Of a DNA stretch of 64,000 nt, positions 18,432 through 28,021 are shown piece by piece. Source of the stretch: Candidatus Scalindua sp. SCAELEC01. GTDB taxonomy: Bacteria > Planctomycetota > Brocadiia > Brocadiales > Scalinduaceae. The DNA is taken from NCBI GenBank assembly GCA_004282745.1, contig SHMT01000003.1, positions 62,001 to 126,000 on the forward strand, in the 5' to 3' direction. Within the stretch, counting starts at the first letter, position 1. Each line of letters opens with the position of its first letter. Under the pieces are notes generated by a model. The model made no database searches, had not been told where the DNA came from, and saw only the letters and a program-made list of their open reading frames with translations. The translations under genes and the position numbers were made by a program.

Positions 18432-18613
18432 TATACCCATTACGAAGTGGTTTTAGGAATTTCAGGGCAAGAGTTTGTCTGAAATTTTGATTTTTCGATT
18501 GAACAAAACCGGAGGCTTAGTAATGCTAAGTCGAGTATTTTGTGATTGAGAAAGATTTAAAGTTCTGGTGAAATCTGGTTCTGAAAACCGAAAACCAATT
18601 CGTGATGGGTATA
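18432..18613. mobile_element. MITE-like repeat family B, copy B1 (182 bp)
   Basis: It has imperfect terminal inverted repeats of about 23 bases: TATACCCATTACGAAGTGG and, inverted, TATACCCATCACGAATTGG. The interior holds a small palindrome (GACTTAGCATTACTAAGCC region). The copy at 40089-40270 is the same length, inverted, and differs at only a handful of positions by eye. No coding capacity. The surrounding 18215-18831 has no gene. Confidence 0.85.
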
Positions 18614-18831
18614 ACAAAGGACCAGTAACTGCCTATCAGGGCCATGACAAATGGCAAGCAATAGCCATAATTACTAATCAAAGTTTGATGCCATTCTTTT
18701 TTATTTGTCTGTTCAAGAACTTATGGTAAAATTACGGTGAAACATGTTCGCTTCGCGTCTTGTCGCCTCCATGGCAAATTCATTTTGGATGCAGCTACTT
18801 TGCACTGCGATTTAAAAGGAGTTTTATCACC

Positions 18832-19380
18832 ATGACAACTATTATTGAAAAGAAAAAATATACTTATGAAGATTATCTTAAAGCCCCTGAGGACAAGAAA
18901 TACGAGCTTATAGAAGGAGAGCTGATTATGGCGCCGTCGCCTATACCAAAACATCAAAGAATCTCTGGAAAGATTGAATATGAACTAAGAAAATTTGTAA
19001 CAGAAAACAAACTCGGAGAGGTTTTTGATGCGCCATGCGATGTATATCTTGATGAAGAGAATGTAGTTCAACCTGATATCCTGTTCATTTCGAAAGAGAG
19101 ATTAGATATTATAGGTGAAAAGAATATACAGGGAGCGCCCGACCTTGCAATAGAGATAATCTCAGAAAGCAGCGCTTACAGAGATATGGTACAGAAAAAG
19201 AAACTTTATGCTGTTTTTGGTGTAAAAGAATACTGGATAGTGATTCCGGAAGAAGAATCAATAGAGATATATATATTGAAAGATAAGACTTGCCAGTTTT
19301 ATAATAAATACGCCAAAGATGATACACTTCAGTCCCCTCGGATGAAAGACCTAAACATTGCGCTAAAAGGAATATTCTAA
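18832..19380 (+). CDS. Uma2-family (DUF820) restriction-endonuclease-fold protein
   Basis: This 182-residue protein has the Uma2 landmarks: YEDYLKAPEDKKYELIEGEL, then VVQPDILFI and APDLAIEIISESS, which supply the PD-(D/E)XK acidic residues, and YAVFGVKEYWIVIPEE, which supplies the Lys. The start at 18832 (MTTIIEKKK) follows AAGGAG. Uma2 proteins are numerous in cyanobacteria and some planctomycetes and often sit in accessory DNA; their function is not established. It lies next to repeat and pseudogene material. Confidence 0.85.
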   Translation: MTTIIEKKKYTYEDYLKAPEDKKYELIEGELIMAPSPIPKHQRISGKIEYELRKFVTENKLGEVFDAPCDVYLDEENVVQPDILFISKERLDIIGEKNIQGAPDLAIEIISESSAYRDMVQKKKLYAVFGVKEYWIVIPEEESIEIYILKDKTCQFYNKYAKDDTLQSPRMKDLNIALKGIF

Positions 19381-19458
19381 AACACTAAACATTTCGTAAT
19401 TTCAATTACGGTATCTGTCTCCTATCCTAGACCTAATAGAAGCTCATGCTATCTCGGT

Positions 19459-19717
19459 ATCACTATGTTTCTTATACTCAAAAACAGATCTGTTGGAAAA
19501 CTTGTCAGGGCTCTTGAGCAAGATGGTTTCCAATATAAAACTGGATAGAATCCGGGAACCTCGCCAGAGAACTTCGATCTCATGGCAAGACTATTCCTTT
19601 TTCAGACATCATAATAGCCTGCTGTGCAAAGAAGCATCAATACCAAATCTTTACCATTGACAAGCATTTTCAAGAAATCCCTAACATAAAAATTGCGGGC
19701 AATGAACAGGAGGAAAA

Positions 19718-19727
<10 letters not shown>
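19459..19727 (+). pseudogene. Fused remnants of a HicA-like toxin and a PIN-domain (VapC) toxin
   Basis: The first part reads RSVGKLVRALEQDGFQYKTG, the N-terminal segment of a HicA toxin, and then stops. In another frame from about 19554 comes GNLARELRSHGKTIPFSD, IIIACCAKKHQYQ and FTIDKHFQEIPNIK, the C-terminal half of a PIN-domain nuclease with its conserved Asp (FSD) and the late D-x-H-F. Neither has a complete frame, and the two look joined by a deletion. No antitoxin is left. Confidence 0.65.
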
Positions 19728-20097
<370 letters not shown>

Positions 20098-20176
20098 GCC
20101 ACCGTCCGAACAGCTAGTATGGCGGGTAATAAATTTTAAATTTTTTTAGCAAACCCTTAACGACAATCAAAAGGAT

Positions 20177-20315
20177 AGTAATTCCCAGTAGTGTCCGATT
20201 AGGTATTTGCGAGTCCTATTTTATTGACCCAAATCAGTCATTCCCGCTTAAAACATGCGGGAATGACAAAATGCTGCATTAGCAAAAACCTAACCGGATA
20301 CAACTGAGTAATTCC
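20177..20315. mobile_element. 121-bp MITE (element D) with exact 9-bp target duplication
   Basis: The element at 20186-20306 has about 25-bp imperfect terminal inverted repeats (CAGTAGTGTCCGATTAGG ... CCTAACCGGATACAACTG). It is flanked by the identical nine bases AGTAATTCC at 20177-20185 and 20307-20315. Inside it is an 11-bp perfect stem, GTCATTCCCGC / GCGGGAATGAC. No coding capacity. The duplication shows transposition. No full-length parent IS is in the window. Confidence 0.85.
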
Positions 20316-20430
20316 AAATTATCTTTGTCTAGTATTATAACATGACAGTCAAAGTTAAAGAATTGACACCCTATTTACTTGATAGTTTTCCAATCGTAAG
20401 TCTAAAATCGTAATTCGTAATTTTCTTCCC

Positions 20431-21318
20431 TTATTGCAAACTGACCAAAACCAAAACAAGCCCTTTACCTTTATCCAGTGACGACATTGCCTTGCCAATG
20501 ATAGCACCTTGAGCCTTGTCATGATCACTCACTTTCATAACATGCCCTGGTGTATCCGACGTAGTGAGGAGATCACCGGGTTGAATAGGTACCGCCATCG
20601 CATCGGCCTTACAATAGACACGTCCGGTCAAGGCAACCGGAAATTCACCATCAGCGGTAGAACCTGTCTGCCCCATCAGCATACCGGGACGCACCCCTCC
20701 AGCACCACTTATGATACCGGCTACGGTACGGTCGTAGGCCTTATGGCTAACCAAGAGTTTACCAGGATTCTTCGTGTCAATGCACGCAACCATACCGGGA
20801 GCAATCTTAAACTCTCCATCCTTGATATACTCCTTAAGATTGTGCGGTTTTCCAATATCAAATTGCTCTGAGAGATCAGAACCTCCGGTAATTCTGATAA
20901 TTTTTGTTCGAGTAGTACCGTCAACGTCAAGCTTATATTGAGGGTTCGGCTTACCAATACCAACGTTGCCATTCTCTTTCATGGTTACCACTTCACCCTT
21001 ATCATCATCGAAAAACCGTAATGCACTCTTATCTCTCATAATAGTAGTGTATTCCCGATAAGAGCCATCCGCCTTACTATTCCCTTCGAGCCGTATTGAT
21101 GAAGAGACCTCATCATGCGAAAATATATGTAGGTTCACCTCAGGCGTAGTCGTACAGATACCGATAAAGTCACATACCGCCTCGACGCTCTCTTCATTAA
21201 CAACACCCCCACCCGTCGTACCAATTGTACTATCGGCAAATACCGTAAAATTTGCTGCCAGACCTATAACTATTAACGATATAACTGCCATAACAATCAT
21301 CTCTCTAAAATACTTCAT
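20431..21318 (-). CDS. Exported tail-fibre-like surface protein
   Basis: This 295-residue protein starts at 21318 (MKYFREMIVMAVISL), where AAAGGAGGAGG precedes the ATG. Residues about 1-25 form a signal peptide ending near VFADS. Residues about 95-130 contain GNVGIGKPNPQYKLDVDG, the collar motif of trimeric tail-fibre and adhesin stalks. The C-terminal half (PGMVACIDTKNPGKL to GKGLVLVLVSLQ) is a conserved all-beta region often found at the end of such bacterial surface proteins. Likely outer-surface and trimeric; the ligand is unknown. The pectate-lyase-like fragment at 21422 lies just upstream. Confidence 0.6.
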   Translation of the reverse strand: MKYFREMIVMAVISLIVIGLAANFTVFADSTIGTTGGGVVNEESVEAVCDFIGICTTTPEVNLHIFSHDEVSSSIRLEGNSKADGSYREYTTIMRDKSALRFFDDDKGEVVTMKENGNVGIGKPNPQYKLDVDGTTRTKIIRITGGSDLSEQFDIGKPHNLKEYIKDGEFKIAPGMVACIDTKNPGKLLVSHKAYDRTVAGIISGAGGVRPGMLMGQTGSTADGEFPVALTGRVYCKADAMAVPIQPGDLLTTSDTPGHVMKVSDHDKAQGAIIGKAMSSLDKGKGLVLVLVSLQ

Positions 21319-21421
21319 CTTTTCCTCCTCCTTTTTCAGGTAAATGTTCCCCTGTCCAGCTTCTAATGTAACAAAAGGCAGGGTATTTCTTCTCTCCGAT
21401 TTCACTTTTACCACTACTCAA

Positions 21422-21856
21422 TCAATAAATCCTGTTTATGAATTCCCAAATCGTGATTCTTAAATCTAAAATCTCCTGTCTTCTCATTTCCCCAATGACC
21501 GCTTCACCACCTGAGGCATCAATTATGACCTCTTTCTCAATCACCGGTGTCTCATCGGTTTTGCCAGTCTTGATTATTATCTCTCCACCAGCCTTAACGG
21601 AATTTACCCCTTCCCCAACCGTAATGTATGGGTCATCAAATGTGCCTTTTTCCGTATTAGTAGAAGAAATCTCCACCCATTTTGTATCAAGAGCAGGATT
21701 TGATCCTTCATCATGTTCCCGTTTATTTGTGATCCCATTTTCATCAAGGTCACCGTTACTATCATCAACTAACGGATTAACCCAACTTCGACAACCAAAA
21801 TCTGTAACCATTTCCATATGAATGATTTGTCTATTTTTAATCTTTATTTTCGGCAC
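21422..21856 (-). pseudogene. C-terminal fragment of a TSP3/beta-helix surface protein
   Basis: This 144-codon frame carries DDSNGDLDENGITNKREHD, a calcium-binding TSP3/EF-like stretch, and then GTFDDPYITVGEGVNSVKAG and ASGGEAVIG, the opening of a right-handed beta-helix domain of the kind that normally continues for several hundred residues. There is no signal peptide, and the beta-helix stops after one or two turns. It looks like what is left of a larger exported protein, truncated at both ends. It could still be a short expressed gene. Confidence 0.45.
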
Positions 21857-22067
21857 TACATCTTTGAGGTTTAAGAGATGTTTTTACATATTTCTTGACT
21901 AATTGTTTCACTTGTCGTTCCTCGCGGCTTTGTGTGTACATTGGTCTGTTTACAGTTTATAGAATTGTTATAATGCTATTCAAGCCGGCCTTTCAATCTT
22001 TTTGATTACCCTCCTTGACTCATTCGGGCAGGCATATCCCTATTAGTTCTCACCTGGTCATCTCCGC

Positions 22068-25000
22068 CTACTGGTTTGTGTTTGCCGATTGCACAAACTT
22101 CCGAATTCTGTTGTTATTATAGTCGGCGATATAGAGGATACCTGAGGCATCCACCGATACTCCGGTAGGATTGTAAAGCTGGGAATCCTCTCCAGGACCC
22201 CCATCTCCTGAATAACCGTACTTACCACTACCGACCACAGTCGTTATTATACCCACGGTATCTACCTTCCTGATCCGGTGGTTGTAGTAATCCGCTATGT
22301 AGAGGTTACCTATGGTATCTACAGAAACACCGGATGGTTTATAGAGTTGTGCGGCATCCGCAGGGCCTCCGTCTCCGGAATAACCCCTTGTTCCAATACC
22401 AGCTACCGTCGTTATGACGCCTGAGACATCCACCTTGCGTATCCGGTGATTACTTCCATCTGCTATGTAGAGGTTACCCGATGTGTCTAAGGCAACTCCT
22501 TCGGGATAATAGAGCTCTGCATCTGCTGCAGGGCCTCCGTCTCCAGAATAGCCTCTTATTCCATTACCGGCTACCGTCGTTATTATGCCTGCAGTATCCA
22601 CCTTGCGAATACGGTTGTTATAATAATCTGCTATGTAAACATTACCTGTCCCATCTACTGCAATACCAATTGGATAATTGAGTCTTGCATCAACAGATGT
22701 ATCGCCGTCTCCGGAATAACCCCTCGTTCCATTCCCGGCTACCGTCGTTATTATGCCTGAGGTATCTACCTTACGGACCCGGTGGTTGTAATAATCCGCA
22801 ATAAAGATATTGCCGGACAGATCCACCGCCACTCCTGTAGGATAATTAAGCCTTGCATCAACAGCAGCTGAACGAACCCGGTGGTTGTTGTAGTCTGCTA
22901 TGTAGAGATTGCCTGACCCATCTACCGCCGTACCATACGGATTATAGACCTGTGCCTGTATGGCAAGACCTCCATCACCTGAATAGCCATAGGTACCATC
23001 ACCGGCTACCGTCACGATCACCTCTTCTGCAACCGTGGGATCAAGTCCGCTCACGTACTCCACCAGGTTGAGGATTGTGTCACCATCTGAATCGAGAGAG
23101 GCATCTGATGCATCAAGAGGGTCAAGACCGTATGTCGTCTCCCAGTCATCGGGCATACCGTCACCGTCATCGTCCGTATCGATAACGTCCGGTATGAAAT
23201 CTCCATCCGTATCCACCGGAATCGAGAATGCATCAAACGGATCACTCCCCGCAGCTGACTCATCGCTGTCCAGGTAGCCATCGTTGTCATCATCCGTATC
23301 TGTAACATCTGAGACATAATCACCGTCGTTGTCCGCAGGCAGTGACGTTTCATCAAGGGGATCACTTCCCGCCGCACCCTCATCTGCGTTCGTATAACCG
23401 TCTCCATCAAAGTCAGGGTTTATCTTCCGTATTCGGTGGTTATTGTAGTCTGCGATGTAGATATTACCTGACACAGCCACTGTCACTCCGGTTGGATTAT
23501 AGAGCTGTGCGCCATCAGCAGGACCTCCATCTCCGGAATAGTCTCTCGTTCCAGTACCAGCTACCGTCGTTATTACGCCCGCAGTATCTACCTTCCTGAT
23601 CCGGTGGTTATTATAGTCAGCTATATAGAGGTTGCCTATGACATCTACAGAGACTCCGGAAGGATTATAGAGTTGTGCAGCATCTGCAGGGCCACCGTCT
23701 CCCGAATATCCATATGCACCGTTCCCGGCGGCCGTGGTTATTACGCCTGTTGCATCTACCTTGCGGATTCGGTTATTATTTCTATCCGCTATATAGAGAT
23801 TGCCTGTCGTATCTACTACCACCCCTGATGGATAATAGAGCTGAGCATCCAGTGCCAGACCACCATCTCCTGAATATCCGTATGTTCCATTACCTGCCAC
23901 CGTTATTATAATACCTGCTGTATTCACCTTGCGGATCCGGTGGTTATATCTATCCGCGATATAGAGATTACCTGAAGCGTCTAACACAACTCCTGATGGA
24001 TAATAGCGTTTTGCGTCTACTGCAGGGCCTCCGTCACCTGAATAGCCCCATGATCCATTGCCTGCCACCGTCGTTATTACACCTGATGTATCTACCTTTC
24101 GAATTCGATTATTATAGAAATCAGCTATATAGAGATTGCCGGACAGATCTACCGCAACTCCGGTAGGATTCCATAATTGCGCATCCACCGCAGGGCCTCC
24201 ATCTCCTGAATAACCATTTGTACCATTACCAGCTACCGTGGTTATTACGCCTGAGGTGTCTACCTTCCTGATCCGGTGGTTACTATAGTCCGATATATAA
24301 AGGTTCCCTGATGCATCTACTACCGTACCATATGGTTTATTAACCTGTGAATTCAATGCATAACCCCCATCCCCTGAATATCCACCGGTGCCTTCTCCAG
24401 CTATCGTTGATATTGCCTCTTCCGCAACCGTAGGATTAAGGCCATTTACTGATTCCACCAAATTGATGAAAGTGTCACCATCTGAATCGAGAGAGGCATC
24501 TGACGCGTCAAGAGGATCAAGTCCGTAAGTCGTCTCCCAGACATCCATCATACCGTCATTGTCATCGTCCGTATCGATAACGTCCGGTATTAAGTCACCA
24601 TCCGTATCCACCGGCACCGACGATGCATAAAGCGGATCACTACCGGCAGCAACCTCATCCGTGTCCAGGTAGCCATCGTTATCATCATCTGCGTCTGTAG
24701 CATCTGAAATGTAATCCCCGTCGTTATCCGCAGGTAGCGACGCTTCATCAAGGGGATCGCTTCCCGCCGTCCCCTCATCCACGTTTGTATAGCCGTCTCC
24801 ATCAAAGTCCGGATTTATCTTTCGAATGCGATTATTACCGGTATCCGCAATATACACACTTCCGAAACCGTCAACGGTTATCCCACGAGAAGAGGAGAGT
24901 TGTGCATCCACCCCGGGGCCTCCATCACCAGAATACCCATTTGTCCCGCTACCAGCCACAGTCGTTATAACGCCTGTTGCATCTACTTTGCGTATTCGAT

Positions 25001-26732
25001 AATTATATGAATCTATAACATAAATATTCCCAATATTGTCTACTGCAACTCCGTACGGGTAACGGAGATGAGCATTAACGGCAAGGCCACCGTCTCCTGA
25101 ATACCCATACGTTCCATTACCAACTACTGTTGTCATTATCCCTGATGTATCCACCTTGCGAATACGATTGTTACCGGTATCGGAAATGTAAAGACCTGAC
25201 GCGTCAACGGCTATTCCGGTTGGAAACTCAAGATCTAGCTGCGCATCCGTTGCCGGCCCACCGTCTCCTGAATACCCCCGTGTTCCATTACCGGCAACCG
25301 TTGATATTATGCCTGTTGTATCCACTTTCCGAATTAGATTGTTCCCACTGTCCGCTATATAGATATTCCCAACTCCATCAATACATACACCTGAAGGCAA
25401 GGCTAATTGGGCATTTACCGCCAGACCCTCATCCCCGGAATAACCCCATGTGCCGTCACCGGCTACAGTCGTTATTATGCCTGAGGTATCTACCTTACGT
25501 ATTCGATTATTTCCATTATCCGCTATATAATAGTTACCTGAAGAATCAAGTGCCACATCTGACGGCGAGGATAGTTGCGCGTCTTCTGCTATTCCCCCAT
25601 CTCCGGAAAATCCGCCAATGCCATTACCGGCCACCGTCGTTATAATACCTGAAGTATCCACCTTCCGTATTCGATTATTATGAGGATCTGCTATATACAA
25701 ATTCCCTGATACGTCAACAGCTGCGCCAATAGGACCGGAGAGTTGCGCGAATACCGCGCCACTCCCGTCTCCTGAATACCCAGCGGTACCATCACCGGCC
25801 ACAGTAGCTAAAGCCTCTTCCGCAACCGTGGGATCAAGACCATTTACCTTCTCTACCATGTTGATGAAAGTGTCCCCGTCCGTATCTAGAAATGCATCTG
25901 CCGGATCAAAAGGATCAAGCCCGTAAGTCGTCTCCCAGACATCCGGCATACCGTCATTGTCATCGTCAGTATCAATAATATCTATGATAAAATCGCTATC
26001 ATTATCAGCCGGCAGTGATGATGCATCAAGGGGGTCGCTGCCCGCCAGGATCTCATCATCATCAGAGTAGCCATCATTATCGTCATCGGTATCAAGGGGG
26101 TCGATGATACCGTCACCATCTTTATCGGGAGGTAGTGACGCTGGATCAAGAGGGTCACTGCCGTAATCTATCTCAAACGTATCTGTCCACCCATCACCAT
26201 CAAAATCATCCCTATCCGTTGTCGTAAAGGTCCATACAGGCCCTGCAGAAGAGGCATTACGGCTATCCCTGGATACAACCTGCCAGTAATAGGTGGTAAG
26301 TGGCTCTAATTGTCCGATATTATGACTGTTCTGAGTAAAAGTACCAATATGGGGCGGTGGAGAGGATTTACCAAAGTAGATATCATATACCACTATATCT
26401 CCGGAATCAGGATCTCCACCCGTCCAGCTGAGATCAGGAAACCGAAAAACACCAGTAGTTGAATTTGAAGGAGCTGGATTAGATGGTATATCTGGTGGAT
26501 TATTTGCTGGTGAGCCTGAAAGGATGGTCCTCTTTATATAACGGTTGCCTAGCGCATCGTAAACATATTCCACTTGCGTACCATCACCATACTCAGCCCT
26601 TATCACCCGATCGAGGTCGTCGTAGGTGTATAGAATCGTCTCTGTTGTTTGAGCTGTTAGCTTAGCAGTGCTTATTACGTAAAACATCATGCATACGCAC
26701 AGAGAGAGTATCGATATTTTTAAATTACTCAT
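22068..26732 (-). CDS. 1554-aa exported NHL-repeat / TSP3 protein with an RHS-type N-terminal stub
   Basis: A signal peptide (MSNLKISILSLCVCMMFYV) is followed by two YD repeats (TILYTYDDLDRVIRAEYGDG, YVYDALGNRY). A fibronectin-like domain (about residues 75-170) comes next, and then calcium-binding TSP3/DxDxDG stretches. I count 18 NHL units of about 56 residues, each with an NxxxxADxxNxRIRKVD core followed by ITTVAGNG and YSGDGGPA, in three blocks of six. The blocks are separated by TSP3 linkers (DPDFDGDGYTN-like to GLDPTVAEE). Each block fits a six-bladed propeller. In the third block the first unit has lost its linker (NHRVR joins SAAVDARLN) by an in-frame deletion. Likely a cell-surface binding protein. 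Upstream of it on the same strand is the RHS gene pair. Confidence 0.85.
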   Translation of the reverse strand: MSNLKISILSLCVCMMFYVISTAKLTAQTTETILYTYDDLDRVIRAEYGDGTQVEYVYDALGNRYIKRTILSGSPANNPPDIPSNPAPSNSTTGVFRFPDLSWTGGDPDSGDIVVYDIYFGKSSPPPHIGTFTQNSHNIGQLEPLTTYYWQVVSRDSRNASSAGPVWTFTTTDRDDFDGDGWTDTFEIDYGSDPLDPASLPPDKDGDGIIDPLDTDDDNDGYSDDDEILAGSDPLDASSLPADNDSDFIIDIIDTDDDNDGMPDVWETTYGLDPFDPADAFLDTDGDTFINMVEKVNGLDPTVAEEALATVAGDGTAGYSGDGSGAVFAQLSGPIGAAVDVSGNLYIADPHNNRIRKVDTSGIITTVAGNGIGGFSGDGGIAEDAQLSSPSDVALDSSGNYYIADNGNNRIRKVDTSGIITTVAGDGTWGYSGDEGLAVNAQLALPSGVCIDGVGNIYIADSGNNLIRKVDTTGIISTVAGNGTRGYSGDGGPATDAQLDLEFPTGIAVDASGLYISDTGNNRIRKVDTSGIMTTVVGNGTYGYSGDGGLAVNAHLRYPYGVAVDNIGNIYVIDSYNYRIRKVDATGVITTVAGSGTNGYSGDGGPGVDAQLSSSRGITVDGFGSVYIADTGNNRIRKINPDFDGDGYTNVDEGTAGSDPLDEASLPADNDGDYISDATDADDDNDGYLDTDEVAAGSDPLYASSVPVDTDGDLIPDVIDTDDDNDGMMDVWETTYGLDPLDASDASLDSDGDTFINLVESVNGLNPTVAEEAISTIAGEGTGGYSGDGGYALNSQVNKPYGTVVDASGNLYISDYSNHRIRKVDTSGVITTVAGNGTNGYSGDGGPAVDAQLWNPTGVAVDLSGNLYIADFYNNRIRKVDTSGVITTVAGNGSWGYSGDGGPAVDAKRYYPSGVVLDASGNLYIADRYNHRIRKVNTAGIIITVAGNGTYGYSGDGGLALDAQLYYPSGVVVDTTGNLYIADRNNNRIRKVDATGVITTAAGNGAYGYSGDGGPADAAQLYNPSGVSVDVIGNLYIADYNNHRIRKVDTAGVITTVAGTGTRDYSGDGGPADGAQLYNPTGVTVAVSGNIYIADYNNHRIRKINPDFDGDGYTNADEGAAGSDPLDETSLPADNDGDYVSDVTDTDDDNDGYLDSDESAAGSDPFDAFSIPVDTDGDFIPDVIDTDDDGDGMPDDWETTYGLDPLDASDASLDSDGDTILNLVEYVSGLDPTVAEEVIVTVAGDGTYGYSGDGGLAIQAQVYNPYGTAVDGSGNLYIADYNNHRVRSAAVDARLNYPTGVAVDLSGNIFIADYYNHRVRKVDTSGIITTVAGNGTRGYSGDGDTSVDARLNYPIGIAVDGTGNVYIADYYNNRIRKVDTAGIITTVAGNGIRGYSGDGGPAADAELYYPEGVALDTSGNLYIADGSNHRIRKVDVSGVITTVAGIGTRGYSGDGGPADAAQLYKPSGVSVDTIGNLYIADYYNHRIRKVDTVGIITTVVGSGKYGYSGDGGPGEDSQLYNPTGVSVDASGILYIADYNNNRIRKFVQSANTNQ

Positions 26733-26963
26733 ACGATTTTTGTTATAACTTTTATCAATTTACAATCAAAAGAGTCATCACTATAAACAATCCAAATATT
26801 TAAATTTGGGAAAATAACCTATTTTTGATCTAAAACCTCTACCGCTTTAATTTAAAAATGGATACATTTAGAATTTGGAAAGCACCGGTAAATTGTTACA
26901 AACTAATCCACGGAGATTCACAGACCGTTATCCTTTTTATCTCAAAAATACAAGTCTGATGCT

Positions 26964-27893
26964 TTACTGGGTTTCGCATTGTTTTGCTGCCTTTTCGATG
27001 TTTTTTACATGTTGCCCTGCTGGAGATTTGCTACTAATTTCTTTTGCTAAGTCGACCCAAGCCGTCCTTTGATAAATTCCATAGAAAATCGCAGCAGCAG
27101 TGAATGACCAACCCAAGGGGCCACTAAAAGTAATAGCCCCTGCTATAAGTGCAGTTTCAATTAACCCTGAAGTAATTGGATCCATCAACAGACCAAATGG
27201 ATCTATTAAATTAACCGGATTATTTTTGACAAACCCATACAGATTGATCCCCCCTATCTCTCCCAGTGGATCTCTGTTTATCCATCTACCAATTGATGGG
27301 GAATAGAAACGATAACCATAATATGACATCCCCAATGACTCATCATATCTCTTTGTAGAAAAACGGAATGGCTGGTCAAAGCTGCCGCTACTGGGCATCA
27401 GGTTGCCGTATGTATCGTAGGTGTAGGTTTCGACAACAGATTGAGTTTCATCCAGCAATGCAGAAACATTACCCTTTCCATCATAAAGATAGGCATAATC
27501 CTCCCCACCCTCTTTGAGGTTGAGAAGCCCACCGATACCTCCACCCATATTAATTCCCCAGACATACTCCCTGATAACGTTGTTTCCTAACACATCACGT
27601 TCCTGTATCGGGAGAAAATTATTACGGACAATTCTGACATTATCAACGAGAACCTCATCTTCATATTTTTTTATTTTAGCAAGTAAATCATCACCACTGT
27701 AGTGATATTCGGTCTTATGGACAACATCTCCGCTATCCGTATACTCCAGGGACTTGAGGCGGTCCTCAGCATCATAAGCGGCAGTAAAACGATAGCCGTC
27801 AGGCGTATATCCCTGGGTCATGTTACCGTCAGCATCATATGTGAATGAACGGTTCGGATTTGTGGAACTCAGAAGCTGGTTAACCCTGTTGTT
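26964..27893 (-). pseudogene. 3' part of the split RHS gene (RHS core and C-terminal tip)
   Basis: The frame continues from NNRVNQLLSSTNPNRSF, just past the insertion at 27894-28021, through YD repeats to the RHS core: FSTKRYDESLGMSYYGYRFY, then SIGRWINRDPLGEIGG and FVKNNPVNLIDPFG. The last about 75 residues are a hydrophobic tip (ITFSGPLGWSFTAAAIFYG), not a toxin domain I recognise. It no longer has a start, signal or promoter of its own; an internal GTG/ATG could give a short product from 27821. It was the C-terminus of the protein encoded at 27955-31812. Confidence 0.8.
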
Positions 27894-28021
27894 GGCCGCC
27901 AGAAAATGGCGGCCAATGCCCAGGATGAGGAGCGCATGCTAATAAAGCTTTTAGTTATCCATCACCTGGCCAACAAACGGATTGAGCAGTCGCAAAAACG
28001 CGCTCCTCATCCTGGGCATTA
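27894..28021. mobile_element. Double-palindrome insertion that breaks the RHS gene
   Basis: It contains one hairpin with an 8-bp stem (GGCCGCCA / TGGCGGCC, 27894-27914). A second has a perfect 21-bp stem, 27915-27935 against 28001-28021, with a 65-base loop; its core is GCCCAGGATGAGGAGCGC. Removing 27894-28015 (122 bp) rejoins SYDNA to NNRVNQLL in frame and restores a normal YD repeat, so this is an insertion and not native sequence. It looks like a REP/BIME-type or other small palindromic element without coding capacity. Confidence 0.75.

Noticed and set aside
23035-25645. Long open frames on the plus strand (up to 171 codons) opposite the NHL gene
   Set aside because: They mirror the repeat period and amino-acid bias of the minus-strand gene and have no ribosome-binding sites or domains.
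22068-26732. Regularly spaced near-identical repeats that could be mistaken for a CRISPR or minisatellite array
   Set aside because: They are about 168 bp apart, keep one open frame over 1554 codons and encode NHL blades; no spacer/repeat structure of CRISPR size.
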